Part shown: positions 1-10,694 of the stretch, in pieces
How the letters are laid out: each line of letters begins with the position of its first letter
How positions within the stretch are numbered: position 1 is the stretch's first letter
Source of the DNA: Tetracentron sinense
Taxonomy: Eukaryota; Streptophyta; Magnoliopsida; Trochodendrales; Trochodendraceae
Reading direction: 5' to 3'
Length of the DNA: 64,000 bases
Assembly: GCA_015143295.1 (NCBI GenBank)
Contig: CM026570.1
Location: 27,535,250-27,599,249 of the forward strand
Translations under genes and position numbers: made by a program
The notes under the pieces: model-generated
The model's input: the letters and a program-made list of their open reading frames with translations, nothing else
The model's database searches: none
What the model was told of the DNA's origin: nothing

Positions 1-372
1 AATGAAACGGCTTTAACCCCACAGGTTTAAAATGCACCACCTTCTCGAAACACGCCACGTGTCCATGGTGAGTTGAGAGCCAATCCATACCTAGGATGAT
101 ATCGAAATCCCAATCCTGAATTCCCAGAAGGATCAAGTCGACTGGCAACTCGTGCTGCATGACTTGTACAACACTATCCGGATACACTTTATCTGTCTCA
201 ATAGATTTTCCCAATGGAGTCGAAATGGACAACTCCCTAAGTAGCTTGCTTGGCTCGGACGTAAAGCCTTTGGCAAAGCTTGGCGAAACGAACGAGTGAG
301 TGGATCCTGTGTCTATCAACACTCTTGCCAAACATTCATTTACGAGCAACGAACCTGAGAATTTGAATCATC
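1..372 (-). CDS. pol: G1 pol, N-terminal aspartic protease (retropepsin), partial
   Basis: The minus-strand translation contains [12 protein letters not shown] near 289-321, the DTG active-site signature of a Gypsy retropepsin, followed towards the window edge by an ILGMDWL flap/helix motif. In the family this protease cleaves the Gag-Pol polyprotein inside the virus-like particle. Gag lies directly upstream. The rest of pol (RT, RNase H, integrase) is outside the window. The same region of G2 (near 53.4 kb) is clearly similar, which supports the assignment. Confidence 0.85.
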
Positions 373-448
373 CCAGTTATAACACAACTGTACATATAGA
401 TACAAACATCGCAAAACACCACATAGGACATATATGGATACGAATATA

Positions 449-1708
449 TCATGGCGATATTAGAACTTTGACAAAGACTAGTTCGCGCGTACCTTGCACA
501 ACATCATCAGATGCCTGTGCGTCTCTATCAGTCATGGCAAAGACTCTGCCCTGGTTTGCCTGACGAGGCTGCTGGGTAGGCTGCAAGGATCTAGAGGCCT
601 GAGATGAAGACCCCTGAAGTGAATTCTGCCTGCCTGGAGGCCGAACTCCCTGTGATCCAGACCGTGACTGCTTGCGCGGGCAATCTCGAATCATATGGCC
701 CACCTCGCCACAGTGGAAGCATCCACCTGACATTCTTCGGCAATCTCCAGTCTTATGCCGACGACCACATACGGCGCACTCCTCAAATGTCTGCGATGCG
801 GAGGAAGCCGGAGGCATAACCCTCGTAGCTTGCGATGCCGTAGGATGCGGTGCCTGAGGCGCAAAAGAAGGTCTCTGAGCCGAAATCGGCTGGGAGAACT
901 GGTACGGTGCAGTCCTAGTCCTCTTCTCTGAAGAACTACTCGTCTGACCCCGAGACATGTTCTTCCCGAAGCCACTGTCTCTTCTTCTCACGAAGTCTTC
1001 CGCATTCTTTTCGGCGATCTTTGCCTTCCCTACTATCTCTCTCCAAGACTCTACCTGGAGAATGGACACCCGATCTCTGATGAAAGGCTTCAAGCCCATC
1101 TCAAACTTCCTGACCTGTAGGTCTTCAGTAGCCACCAAGTGCGGAGCAAACCTAGACAACTCGGTGAACTTAGCCTCATACTCGGCTACGCTCATCGACC
1201 CTTGCTCCAAAAGCATAAACTCTCTCGCCTTTTGTTCCCGAATAAACCTGGGAAAGTACTGTTCCCTGAAGGTCTCTAAGAACTCCGCCCAAGTCCAGGG
1301 CACACCTGCCTTAGCAACATCTCTCTGCCTTTGGGCAGCTCTCCACCAGTGTTCGGCTTCACCTTCCATCACGAAGGAAGCCCATTCTACCCTTTGCTCA
1401 TCGGTACAACGGAGAGCCCGGAAGGTCTTCTCCAGCTGCATAATCCAAGACTCGGCCACCATGGGGTCCAGAGTGCCATAGAATGTAGGAGGCCGCAGTC
1501 TCCTAAAAGCTTCGAGCCCCGCGGTGTGATGCACCGGTGTAGGTACAGGCGTGGACGGTGGGGTAGGCATAGGCCTTGCTGCCAACAATGCCAAAGTCTC
1601 GGCTATGGAGTCCATCGCATTCGTGAAGTACAACGGTTCCTCTTCTCTCGGAACTTCACTCTCGGCCCTCCGAGTATGGTAACCTCGACTCCGATTGCCA
1701 CGTCTCAT
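449..1708 (-). CDS. gag: G1 gag (capsid/nucleocapsid polyprotein)
   Basis: An open frame of about 419 residues. The start is set at the ATG giving MRRGNRSRG, because the G2 gag begins with the matching MRRGRAYN; the frame is open a little further upstream but without an ATG. A retrotransposon gag core is visible in the first half (AESWIMQLEK, EAEHWWRAA, YFPRFIREQKAREF, MSVAEYEAKFTELSRFAPH). A CCHC zinc knuckle (CFHCGEVGHMIRDC) lies near residue 330, after a Ser/Gln/Pro-rich linker. Gag builds the particle and binds the element RNA. The protease frame follows at 372 and below. Confidence 0.9.
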   Translation of the reverse strand: MRRGNRSRGYHTRRAESEVPREEEPLYFTNAMDSIAETLALLAARPMPTPPSTPVPTPVHHTAGLEAFRRLRPPTFYGTLDPMVAESWIMQLEKTFRALRCTDEQRVEWASFVMEGEAEHWWRAAQRQRDVAKAGVPWTWAEFLETFREQYFPRFIREQKAREFMLLEQGSMSVAEYEAKFTELSRFAPHLVATEDLQVRKFEMGLKPFIRDRVSILQVESWREIVGKAKIAEKNAEDFVRRRDSGFGKNMSRGQTSSSSEKRTRTAPYQFSQPISAQRPSFAPQAPHPTASQATRVMPPASSASQTFEECAVCGRRHKTGDCRRMSGGCFHCGEVGHMIRDCPRKQSRSGSQGVRPPGRQNSLQGSSSQASRSLQPTQQPRQANQGRVFAMTDRDAQASDDVVQGTRELVFVKVLISP

Positions 1709-2059
1709 GATATCGAATCCTGAGATCAATTTGGCAAAACATGAGTCTAACTGGATACCAAACCTCACATATCATATAGCAATTCAATAATCATGAAATG
1801 CTATACCGCACATAGTATACATCGAGGTATATATACATCATCATATAATTATACTTTAGAGCCTATACTAGAACCTCGCATAGGACCACATCAATCTCGG
1901 ATCCTATACTGACCTAAAGATTCACTTGATACCGGTCATGTCGTGGTAACAAGCCTAAGACAACTGAGTCCTTCTGAGTTCTAAGTTCAACTCATAGGAA
2001 TTACTTCCGCTTAGACCAAGCCTGAGTGACCTAACTAAGTCTGTCATTAGACATAACTA
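1709..2059 (-). other. G1 untranslated leader between PBS and gag
   Basis: About 350 bp of AT-rich sequence between the primer-binding site and the gag ATG. No coding signal seen. It is expected to be transcribed and may hold a packaging signal, but nothing in the sequence shows this. Confidence 0.6.
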
Positions 2060-2071
2060 GCTCTGATACCA
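2060..2071 (-). other. G1 primer-binding site (initiator tRNA-Met type)
   Basis: On the minus strand this reads TGGTATCAGAGC, the usual plant initiator tRNA-Met primer site. It lies 4 bp inside the LTR boundary at 2076, so it fixes the end of the 5' LTR and the direction of the element. Confidence 0.9.
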
Positions 2072-2689
2072 AGTCTGTCGCGACCCAAAATACCCCCTAG
2101 GAGTTAAGGGTAAGTTGACTCGTGACCGCCGTACCATACCTCCAGTATGATACATAAGGCACACGTGGAAACCTGTCAGAGTACCTGAATATACATAACA
2201 GAAACGAAATACAATGCACAGCGGAAAATAAAATACTAAACATAGCGGAAGCAAAATGAATACTCCTATAGCTTGGCTCAAGTAAGAACCAACAAGTATA
2301 CAAGTGTGAGAAACCCAAAAGTGGAGTGGACAAACCCCACACTCACATAACAAAATGACACAAGTTCTAAGTCGGCCGATCAACAGAAATCGAAGTCACG
2401 ACTCCTATCTAGAGCACCATCGTCATGATAGTGATCCATGGAAGGCTCCGGGTCACGGTACTCTTCCTCGACCCAAGGTTCGTCGCCACACAAATCGAAT
2501 GGAACCCGAGCACCTGCCGATCATAACAATATCGACTGAGCATGGAATACTCAGTGTATACAAACTAAGAACAATAAAGCGGTTAGGCATGGAGCATACA
2601 AGACATGGAGAATGAAATCCGAACAATCCTTAAAGCATGGAAACCGTGAAAACATATGTGAGATAATATTCGAAACCAAAACTGTAACC

Positions 2690-2970
2690 GTGTGAGTCAA
2701 TCGATAATCATAGTCTTATGAGTTCTTGTGAGTTCATGGAGTTACTTAGAGTCATTATGATCCGTAGAGACATAGAGCATAGAGCAATACCGTAGAGCAT
2801 TTCCATAGAGCATAACCTTAGAGATCTTAGAGCATTTCATTGTGATCCGTGGAGCTTGTGAGACGATCTTAGAGCATTATCATAGAGTTTTCTTGTGAGC
2901 ATGGTATGATCCTTAGAGCTTGTGAAACGATCTTAGAGAAATCATAGAGTTACTTAGAATCATTCATTAT
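2690..2970 (-). repeat. Degenerate short repeats (TTAGAGCAT / CATAGAGCAT type) in the G1 LTR
   Basis: The plus-strand text repeats cTTAGAGcat, caTAGAGcat, TGATCCgTaGAG and cTTGTGAg many times over about 280 bp, with irregular spacing. Two longer parts (TGATCCgtgGAGCTTGTGAgACGATCTTAGAG) recur about 75 bp apart. This looks like expansion of a short unit inside the transcribed R/U5 part. No coding potential seen. Confidence 0.65.
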
Positions 2971-3467
2971 TCGTCTTTTCGTGAAAAACCCTTGTTTGTA
3001 CTTTTGAGCAATCCATGGAAAACATCGGTTTATGCGAGACATGCGAGCATATGCACTTAATAAGAGAAATCATCATATTTAAGCATAGAATCCCTTAGAG
3101 GTATTTCATCAAACACTTAGAGTGCATCATAATAGTAACCTACATCCAAGTATATAATCACACCTTTGCATACATAGAATCAATACATATAGATAGGGCA
3201 TATATAAGAAGAATCATATCTAGTAACTAGTAGGATTGCAAGATTGTAGTAGAGTGTATCTACCTTAGAGAAATCAATGGGTTTGACTCCCAATGGCTGG
3301 AACAAGCAAGAACAGTGAGTTCTTGGTTGGAAATCACCAAGGGAAGTGGAAGAACCTTGATCTTCCACAAGCTTGATCAACAAGTAGTTCCTCTCCTTCT
3401 TCTCTCTCTCAAAATCTCCTAAGATAGGGCACAGAGGGTTTCTGAAACCCTAAGGCACGAACTCAGC

Positions 3468-3478
3468 CTATTTATAGG
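3468..3478 (-). promoter_or_regulatory. G1 LTR TATA box
   Basis: Minus-strand GCCTATAAATAGG is a good plant TATA box. It lies about 55 bp downstream (on the minus strand) of the palindrome module and upstream of an AGAGAGAGAAG-rich leader, the usual order U3 enhancer, TATA, R. Confidence 0.75.
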
Positions 3479-3532
3479 CAAGGGGTGGTGTTTAAAGTCT
3501 TAAACACCCTTAATGAAGAAAAACTGCGTATG

Positions 3533-3717
3533 ACCGATCGATCGGTGCTATGGACCGAGCGATCGGAGGCTTACCGATCGATCGGTGTTATGACCGAGAG
3601 ATCGGTCAAAAACACACTCTCTGGAATTTTTCCCCATACAAAAAAGTTAACCGTGCGATAGCCATCGAGCGATCGGTAGTGGACCGATCGATCGCAGGTA
3701 ATGACCGAGCGATCGGT
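3533..3717 (-). promoter_or_regulatory. 185 bp palindrome module in G1 U3: seven ACCGATCGATCGGT-type sites
   Basis: Seven 14 bp near-palindromes start at 3533, 3554, 3573, 3593, 3664, 3683 and 3704. Spacing is 19-21 bp within the groups of four and three, with a 57 bp spacer (3607-3663) between groups. Sites alternate between ACCGATCGATCGGT and ACCGAGCGATCGGT forms. The module lies just upstream of the LTR TATA box. The same layout, of the same total length, occurs in the Sirevirus LTR at 47165-47349. Binding by a host factor is inferred from position and repetition only. Confidence 0.85.
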
Positions 3718-3939
3718 GCTCTGTTATGCCTGGACTGTTTTGACCATATCTTTTTACTCGCTCGTCGGATTTCGACGATTCAACTTGCGTTGGATCCGTC
3801 TTTCGAAAACGAACATTTCTGACGTTTCGGAATTTCCGATTTCTCCCTTATTTATTAATTAGACTACGAAAACTATGAAAACGGCCAATTAGCTATGAAG
3901 GTGCTATTTATTAAGGATGAAAAAGTTCCGGGTGCTACA

Positions 3940-4130
3940 ATATACATTCGGACCTTTTCATCCTTCTTGGGTACTAGTACGATGTTAGCTAACCATTCAA
4001 GATAGGTTTCCACTGCTAGGAATCCTGCTTTGATCTGCTTCTCTACCTCTTCTTTGACCTTCTACGATCATTCGAGTGTCATCCTTCTCAGTTTCTGCTT
4101 AACTGGTCTAATTTTAGGGTTCAGGGGCAG
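3940..4130 (-). pseudogene. pol: Ogre copy A reverse transcriptase, beginning only
   Basis: The minus-strand translation next to the G1 LTR reads like the start of an Ogre RT: an EEVEKQIKAGFL helix followed by WLANIVLVPKKDEKVRM, matching the family pattern IKAGFI...WLANIVPV.KKNGK.R. The remainder of RT would be on the far side of G1, outside the window. Fossil fragment. Confidence 0.7.
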
Positions 4131-5361
4131 TCTGTGTACCACCAATGCTGGGTCCAGGCCGAGCATGTCTACATAGGACCAGGCGAAGACGTCAATATAG
4201 CTCTTCAGAAAGCTGATCATGTTTGCTCTCTCCTGTGGGGTTATGGTTTTACCGATCTTGACGAGCTGGGGGTTGTCCTCAGAACTGATGTTTATGGTCT
4301 CAGTGTCTTCAATGTTAGACTGCAGTATCCCTTCACTGTGCTTTAGGAGGTCTAAAATCTCTTGAGGTGGTTCCTCTTCATGTTCTGAGTCATACTCAAC
4401 TTTTGAAAGTTCAAGGAGGATTTTGGGGATAGCCTTATCAAAGGTGATTCCTGGTAAGTCGTTAAGCTTAGTTCAAATGTTTTTTGTTATTTTTATTGGC
4501 TTCAGGACACTAGGCCTTCTAGGGAAAGAGTCCGTGTGATTTCGTCATCAACAGATGAAATATTTTATGCATACATGTTTTTGAGTCAAAATATCAGATT
4601 TTCTATTGATGAAACAATAACTGTTGTTTACAAAAAACCGACTCAACAAAAGGAGGCCGACAATGGCCAATATTTGGATTTTACAATAGGAGCAAAAGAG
4701 AAGATGGAAGGAGAAGTATGGTGCTTTGGTCACTACTTGATCAAACCAACTTGCCCTGTAACTTGCTTGCCCTAGCCCTGAATGACCTCGATGGTGAGAG
4801 CCTTGGTCCACCAACGGATCAGTGGCCATTGACTGGATGATGCCTCAACACTGTTAGAGAGGGTATAGATCTACTCTCCTGCTGGATCTTCTACTTCTAT
4901 GGCATCTTCGACAGTCAACTTGTCGAACATCTGTGCCATGCTAAATACTTCTGGATCTGGAATCCTTGAAGACTTGACACTGGGTTGGGGTTTGAGATTT
5001 TGGCAACTGATGCAAGAGGGGTATTAGGGTAGGCCTTAAATGTTCCCACTAGAAAGGTTATAGAGATGTGGGGTTGGGGTTCTAGTTTCGCTGACCGGCT
5101 ATTCTTCTTTGTAAGCTTGGGGAGATAGTTTTCGAACTTGGGCTTGTACCCCAATTTGAATGGCGATATGTAGCGAATAGGTACACATCTCTTCTTCATC
5201 CCCTGATTTCTGACTCCCAGTCCTGACCCTGGTTGGTAGTTCATTCTGACTATCATCTTGACAAATGGCGACACTGTTTGCTTGTTTTGTTTTTTTACCC
5301 CGACGATAGAACTGATTTGCTCAAACTGGTATGTCATGAAGGTGGTGCCTTGCCCCAGCTC
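4131..5361 (-). pseudogene. Ogre copy A protease-RT linker region
   Basis: Degraded coding-like sequence between protease and RT. Around 4915-5337 a minus-strand frame (GSGLGVRNQG, GYKPKFENYLPKLTKK) resembles the Gly-rich linker found after the protease in Ogre/Tat polyproteins. Some Ogre elements splice an intron out between protease and RT; I cannot tell whether one is present here. Broken. Confidence 0.5.
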
Positions 5362-5739
5362 CTAGATGTCCTCGAAGGAACTTGCCATCTCCTCTGATGG
5401 GATCACGACCAAGTGGTCATCCTGAATGAATTCGATTCTCTGATGGAGAGAGGAGGGAATGGCTCCGGCTGCGTGGATCCATGGCCTCCCTAGGAGTAAA
5501 GTGAATGAGGCTGGCACATTCACGACTTGAAAGTTTGTAGTAAATTGAGTAGGTCCGACCTTGATAATCAGATCGATGTCACCTAGAATCTGTTTGGTGG
5601 AGTTGTCAAAAACCCTGATGGTCATGGGTCTCTTTTTCACTTGATTGAGGTACGGCCTTAGGCTTTGCAGTGTTGACAAAATGCAGACGTTTAGGTCAGA
5701 GCCGTTGTTAATTAGCACTGATGATAATGTTTTGTCCAT
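5362..5739 (-). pseudogene. pro: Ogre copy A aspartic protease (retropepsin-like)
   Basis: Residues NNGSDLNVCILSTL near the start correspond to the active-site region of Ogre/Tat proteases. Further on, VVNVPASFTLLLGRPWIHAAGA is followed by SLHQRIEF. The GRPWIHAAGA..S.LHQ motif is very characteristic of this lineage. The family enzyme processes the Gag-Pol polyprotein. It sits between the gag zone and the RT start in the expected order. Belongs to a broken element and is absent from the part of copy B inside the window. Confidence 0.85.
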
Positions 5740-6949
5740 GCATTGTACTACAATGTAAAGAGCCCGGGTATGATCCCTATTGTTGTCCGGTATTTCCTCT
5801 TCTATGAAGGAGATGATTCTGAATTCAAGTACCTACCCCATCATGTGCCCCAGTTTCTTGGGCGTGATGTCTGGTGTTATATGGGCATTGTTAAATACCC
5901 GGAGCAATTGCTTTCAGTGATGCTCGGAGTTCAAGAGAATACCCAAGATGGAGATCTATGTCGGTGTCTTATATAACTGCTGCATGATGTTGAACTCTTC
6001 TACCTTTTCTAAGATTTTCAATAGAATCGCTGAGTCCACTGCTTCTTTCTATGGGTCTGATACCCTTACTTTCTCTTTCTCTGTTCCCTTTGCCTTTGTC
6101 GACTCAGTCACTGGAGGTTGGTACACCCGGCCAGATCGGGTGAGATAGGTTATGCTCTCACTCTCAAGATGAGGAGTGGGGAGCGGGTACTCGATTGAGG
6201 TTAAAAGGTGGAGATGGGATGTATGGGATCCAGATGGGGCCTGTAGAGGTGAAGGCTTGAGCTGTGGCCGTGGGCCAATTTACAGGGCAAGGGATGGTGT
6301 AGATGATCTATTCAGGGATAGAGATCTATACCGGTGGTAGGATAGCTTGGATGTTTGACTAGGGGAATAAGATTATGACTAGCAGTTGGTAAGAAGGCCT
6401 GATAATGCAGTCATTAATTGCGGGTGCGCTAGGTCTCAACTGCCCTGTCCCGGGCTCTTCTCACTCAATGAAATTGACTTGATTGTTGTGTGGGGGTAGT
6501 GGTGCCTGATTGATACTGGCATTACTAGGGGCCAATTCAACCTTACCCTCATCCAGAAGATCCTGGATGGTGCATTTCAGATCAATGCAATAATCTGTTG
6601 CATGGCTTGGGCCTTGATGAAAGGCGCAGTGATGATCGGTTCGGTAATTTTTGTTCTATTTGTCAGGGGGTAAGAGAGGGGTAGAGCCTCTCAAGGTGAG
6701 AAGACCTTGTTTAGTCAGGAAGTCCAATAACTGGCTGAGAGTGTATGGAAGAGGGGTTAAGTTTCTAGGGGGACGATTTTGCCCCTAGTTTTGTCTGACT
6801 GGCCGGGTGTTCTGGGTGCTTGCTGAGACTGTACGGCTGAAGCCGGCAATCTGATAGGTGCTACGGAAGTCACCATTTGAATCTCTTCTTTTCTTCTCTA
6901 GTCCTTGGGACCTCTATTTCTGCTTACAGGTGTTGCTGTTCTGGTGGGA
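5740..6949 (-). pseudogene. Ogre copy A gag-protease spacer, decayed
   Basis: Between gag core and protease. Short coding-like stretches remain but no domain is recognised with confidence. The part from 6149 upwards is also present in copy B (57150 onward); the part below 6149 is not. Confidence 0.45.
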
Positions 6950-8900
6950 GCAAGCCCTAGACTAGAGTGAATGGCTCCGCTTTGGATGGCCGCCCGATAT
7001 GGACTCCCGTTTTAACAATAGTGTCAAAGTCTACAACTGGTAGAGTTACCATCAAAATGGAGTAGGACTGCTTTAAGGTGCCCATAAATATGTTCGTTAA
7101 CTCCTCCTTGGGGATCGGAGTAGATATCTTTGCTGCTATCTCCCTCTTACGGGTAGCATATTCCAAGAAGGACTCATTGTTTCACTGATACATCTGTTCC
7201 AATTAGCTTCTCTAAGGCCGAAGCTCTTGGTTGAAGAAGTACTGCTCCACAAAGCTATCCATGGCATCCTGCCAAGTCTTGATTCGTTGCTTGTCAACCG
7301 ACATCCACTAAGTAAGGTTTGCCCCTTTCAGACTTTTCTGAAAGTACTCGATAAGCAGAGGCTGGTTCTTATTGTGCTGGAGCATCTCCCCCCAGATATA
7401 GCTGTAAATGCTGCTTTAGGCAACCCATGCCGTCGTACTTTTCAAAGTTTGATACTTTGAAACCTGGGTGTAAGCATCCCTGGATAAGAAAGTTAGATCC
7501 TCAAGAGATAGATTGGAGCTTACAGATGCCTCTTTCATTTGCTTGATCTCCTCGTCCTGATCCCTGAGAGACGGAGTAGGGTCTGAGGATGATGGCCTAT
7601 CCTGATTAACATGCGAGGCCTTAGGCTGCTCATCATATTGATCATATTGTGCTTCTCCTCTGCCTGTTGCAGGCCCAGGGTTAAGAATGATGATAGGGAT
7701 AGGATGATGTGGCTCTGGATGAGGTTATTCAGGAGTTTCTCTGGTAGGGTTTCCAATAGAGGGTTCTTCGGTTCAGGCACCAATGAGAATCTTCAAGGAT
7801 TCCTAAAAATTGTCTAACTTGGCTTACATGACTGTGATATCTCTCTCGTGAGATTGTAGGATCTCACTGGTTCGTTGATGCTGATCGGATGGTTTCACCA
7901 TCGATTCTGATTGCTCTCAGTAGAGGCTACACTGTATGCTTCTTCTGTTACTGGTGCCTTTGTTAGTACAGCGTCTATGGCTGCTATTTCTGTGAGAATT
8001 GCAGTCATGGGTTGGCTCATGCAACGGCTAAACATAAATATGTATGATGCCAGGAAGAAGATGTTAGAAAATGATTTTTCATTGATGCATGCACAGTGAG
8101 TACAGGATTGTGCGACTAAAAAAAAAACTCGATCCTAGGCAGGTTTGTCAGGGATCGCGAAGTCAAGTGGCCGAGGCACATCATTAAGGTCCATGATTTC
8201 CTGTTGGAGGGATGTGACCTCAACCTCCATGTTGTCAATTACCTTAGTTGAATTGAACATTCGGGATCCGAACTGTCGGATCCGGGAGGTCATCTCAACC
8301 TTTGCACTATCAACTTCTCTTGATAGAAGTGCAGTTGGGCCCTGATAACAGTTGCTTCTCTGGCATTGCCTCTGCGTCTCTTCTGGAGAGCTTGGATTGT
8401 GTATTCAAGCTGCTCGACCTGCCCCTGCATGACTTGGAGTTCACGGTTCCGCTCCGCTTCTTATTGCCTGAATGCTTGCTAGGCCTTCTGTAGCCTTCTC
8501 TCCTTTTGCTGGATTTGGAGTTGCCTCTCCAGGAAGATGTCTCTCCAGGGAACCACCATTTTTGATAAGGGTATGGTTCATTTTGATGGAGCTGAGACTG
8601 GAGTGGGCAGTTTCGTTGGTGTAGGCATACTGGATGGAATGCCAGGGTCTTCCACCCACAATCAGTATGCTGAATCAGTTGGTGATCCTGATGTAACCAC
8701 AAAGTCCAGCCACTATTCTCTTCGGGAGCTTTGTCAATCGGACTGGAAGCGTCGAGTGAGGCTATCGAAGTGCACTGTGAAACTGATATAGTCATTTCCC
8801 TGTCGGTCTATCACTGGGATATGCTGAGGGAGCCCAAGCTAGCGGAGGACGCTGAGTGGTGCATAGACTGCAGAGCCGGTTAGACCGGTGAGGATCATGC
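6950..8900 (-). pseudogene. gag: Ogre copy A gag
   Basis: The minus strand around 7400-7465 gives FKVSNFEKYDGMG, the entry motif of the Ogre/Tat gag core. Near 7300 come remnants of W.D....FVEQYFF.QEL, then EYATRKREIAAKI...EELTNIFMGTLKQSY at 6957-7166, matching the C-terminal part of the core. Upstream, around 8310-8660, a Gln/Glu/Arg-rich minus-strand frame (LERQLQIQQKERRLQK, QGQVEQLEYTIQALQK) looks like a coiled coil. Several breaks. Copy B shows the same pattern at +51,002. Confidence 0.75.
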
Positions 8901-9033
8901 ATCATCTTCTGGTTATGACAACGTGAGGTAGCTTTTTCAGTACTAGCCAATCACATTGCCATATGATCTCCTCCCCTGATAGGCCTTGAAGAAGCTAGTA
9001 GAGTGTTCTGACATCAGTAGTCACTATCTATCC

Positions 9034-9831
9034 CTAATTCTGAGAAATCTTCTGGGGTAAACTATACGCATCATGGAGATCAATAGGTATTGGAGTGATT
9101 GTAGGCGGGTGTCCTACCAACCATAGATGTAAAAGAGGTGCACTGGCATAGAAAATGCCCTTTCTGCGATCCGTTACTTGGTTGAGAGACCTGAGAAGTT
9201 CTGCAAGAATGATGGGTACAACTGTTTCGAAGCTATGCATGTCTTTGATGATCCCTACCAGTACTAATTCGGTGAGGGTGCGGTACTTCAGGAATACCAA
9301 CTAAGACATAACTATCAGTGCAAGGGCATTGAGACCGGGAAGTTCAGCTGTAATGGTGTCAAAGCTCCACTTGCTCTTGTACTGGTTTTCTAGATACTCT
9401 ACGGGTATCCAATCAAAAGAACAGTTAGGACTGTACTGCAAGCAAGTAGGCTTGATATGCAAGAACCTTGAGAGGTCTGCCTGATATATTATCTTATAGT
9501 GCGGTACTATGGCTTCGTCATTCATGTTTAAACCCAGAATGCGCTAAACCTCTTCCAGTGTTAGACACAGTTCATTCTTACCAAAACGGAACACCATATG
9601 TGATGGGTTCTAACACTAGATAGCAGCGTTTATGAGGCGTGGGTCTGGTTTAACCATGGACAGGTCTAGGATGGATCCCGTCTTGTAGTACTGAGCCCAA
9701 GCAAGATGCTGATTAGGAGTAAAGGCCTTAATTGATTATCGAAGGTTGTCATCACATGCCGCCTGAGATGTCAAATGTACGGGCCATGACGGTTGACCAG
9801 TTGACCTAACAATCCCTAAAGGACCTGTCAT
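9034..9831 (-). pseudogene. Ogre copy A ORF1 (extra frame upstream of gag, DUF7745-like)
   Basis: Starts at the ATG at 9831 (MTGPLGIVRSTGQPSWP). Stretches such as FRFGKNELCLTLEEV, ILGLNMNDEAIVPHYK, LSRFLHIKPT, VVPIILAELLRSL and FYASAPLLHLWLVGHPP match the pattern of the uncharacterised ORF1 protein placed ahead of gag in Ogre elements (plant DUF7745-type: LTPTLEE..., PAILAD...SL, CAPLLYRWF..HLP). Its function in the family is unknown. Broken in a few places. Copy B carries the same region around 60030-60833. Confidence 0.7.
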
Positions 9832-10694
9832 CTACCTAGAAAAAAGACAAACTCTATGTGAGTGCACTGTATATGCAGATGAAAATGCAAAAATGATGAT
9901 TGAATTTTTTTTATTTTTCTTAATTATGATGGGGTGTGACAAGGTACATGTGATCCTATAGGATAGATGGATGGAGGTCCGACGTGCTTTTACCTGGGTT
10001 GTCGGGAACCGGGGGCCTATCAGGTCAAGGTGGGAGATTGGTCCGGTGAAGACCTGTCGACCTGGAATTTGAACCCCATATGTTATGTCAGGATGCAGAG
10101 TAGGATGTATTTTATTACAAGCATATGTTTAGTTCGTTATATGCCCCTGGATAGGTGCTTATCAGGGAAAATATGCCCGGATAGTCAACCATGATTGGGG
10201 ATGGGTATAGGGTGCATGCAGGTTAGGGTTCAGAGTAACCCTCCCCGGGTGGGCTGCTTGTAGATTATACCCTACCGTAGTCTATATGTATGAATGCTGG
10301 TTTGATGCAAGTGTGTTCCTAGAATGATAGGGGGGTCACTTATCACCGTATATTCGACTCCCCGGTATAGAACATACTTGAAAATGGACGATTGGTATAA
10401 GTGGGAGCATTCAGAATCCTTCCTTGAGGGTAATCACCCATTAAGCGTAATTCCACGGACCTCCAAGACTTTTAAGCCTCTGACACTAAGAATGATCATC
10501 TACCAGCTGTAAGCATAATAAGGTTGTCTACTGGGTTTAATAGGTCATTACATTACTATGATATGTATGATATGCACAATACACAATTAACCCAAAGAGA
10601 TGAAATGATTAGTATAAGCTAAATACTTAGGCATTTGAACAAGTTTGATTTTGATTGGCTTAAACCTAGGTTCCGGGTTGAACCTTAGTTACAT
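9832..10694 (-). other. Ogre copy A untranslated leader
   Basis: About 860 bp between the tRNA-Arg-type PBS and ORF1. No domain seen; the plus-strand small frames here are not coding-like. A long leader is usual for Ogre elements. Confidence 0.6.

Larger units (their letters stand above)
1..3939 (-). mobile_element. G1: Ty3/Gypsy LTR retrotransposon (chromovirus-like), partial, cut by window edge
   Basis: Read on the minus strand the order is LTR (2076-3939), PBS (2060-2071), leader, gag (449-1708) and the start of pol with a retropepsin (1-372). The rest of pol and the other LTR lie beyond the left edge. The gag start (MRRG...) and zinc knuckle resemble those of element G2 in this window, so the two are relatives, although their LTRs differ. 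The LTR begins TGTAGCACCC on the minus strand and abuts Ogre RT sequence at 3940, so G1 inserted into Ogre copy A. The visible part looks largely whole; its age cannot be judged without the second LTR. Confidence 0.9.
2076..3939 (-). repeat. G1 5' LTR (1,864 bp)
   Basis: Bounded by TGTAGCACCC at its minus-strand start (3939) and ...CGCGACA at its end (2076). The PBS lies just beyond one boundary and Ogre coding sequence beyond the other. U3 holds the palindrome module at 3533-3717 and a TATA box at 3468-3478. The transcribed part holds a long degenerate TAGAGCAT-rich stretch (about 2690-2970). The other LTR is outside the window, so LTR divergence cannot be measured. Confidence 0.88.

Noticed and set aside
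957-1481. A 174-residue plus-strand frame opposite G1 gag
   Set aside because: It is the reverse shadow of a well-supported gag frame and shows no family resemblance.
3533-3717. Cloning vector or restriction-linker contamination (many CGATCG sites)
   Set aside because: The sites are embedded in LTRs at promoter positions, diverge from each other, and occur in several separate elements.
8310-8795. A 161-residue minus-strand frame conserved in both Ogre copies as a separate protein
   Set aside because: Conservation reflects the recent duplication; an overlapping minus-strand frame looks more like the gag coiled coil, and this one has no recognisable domain.
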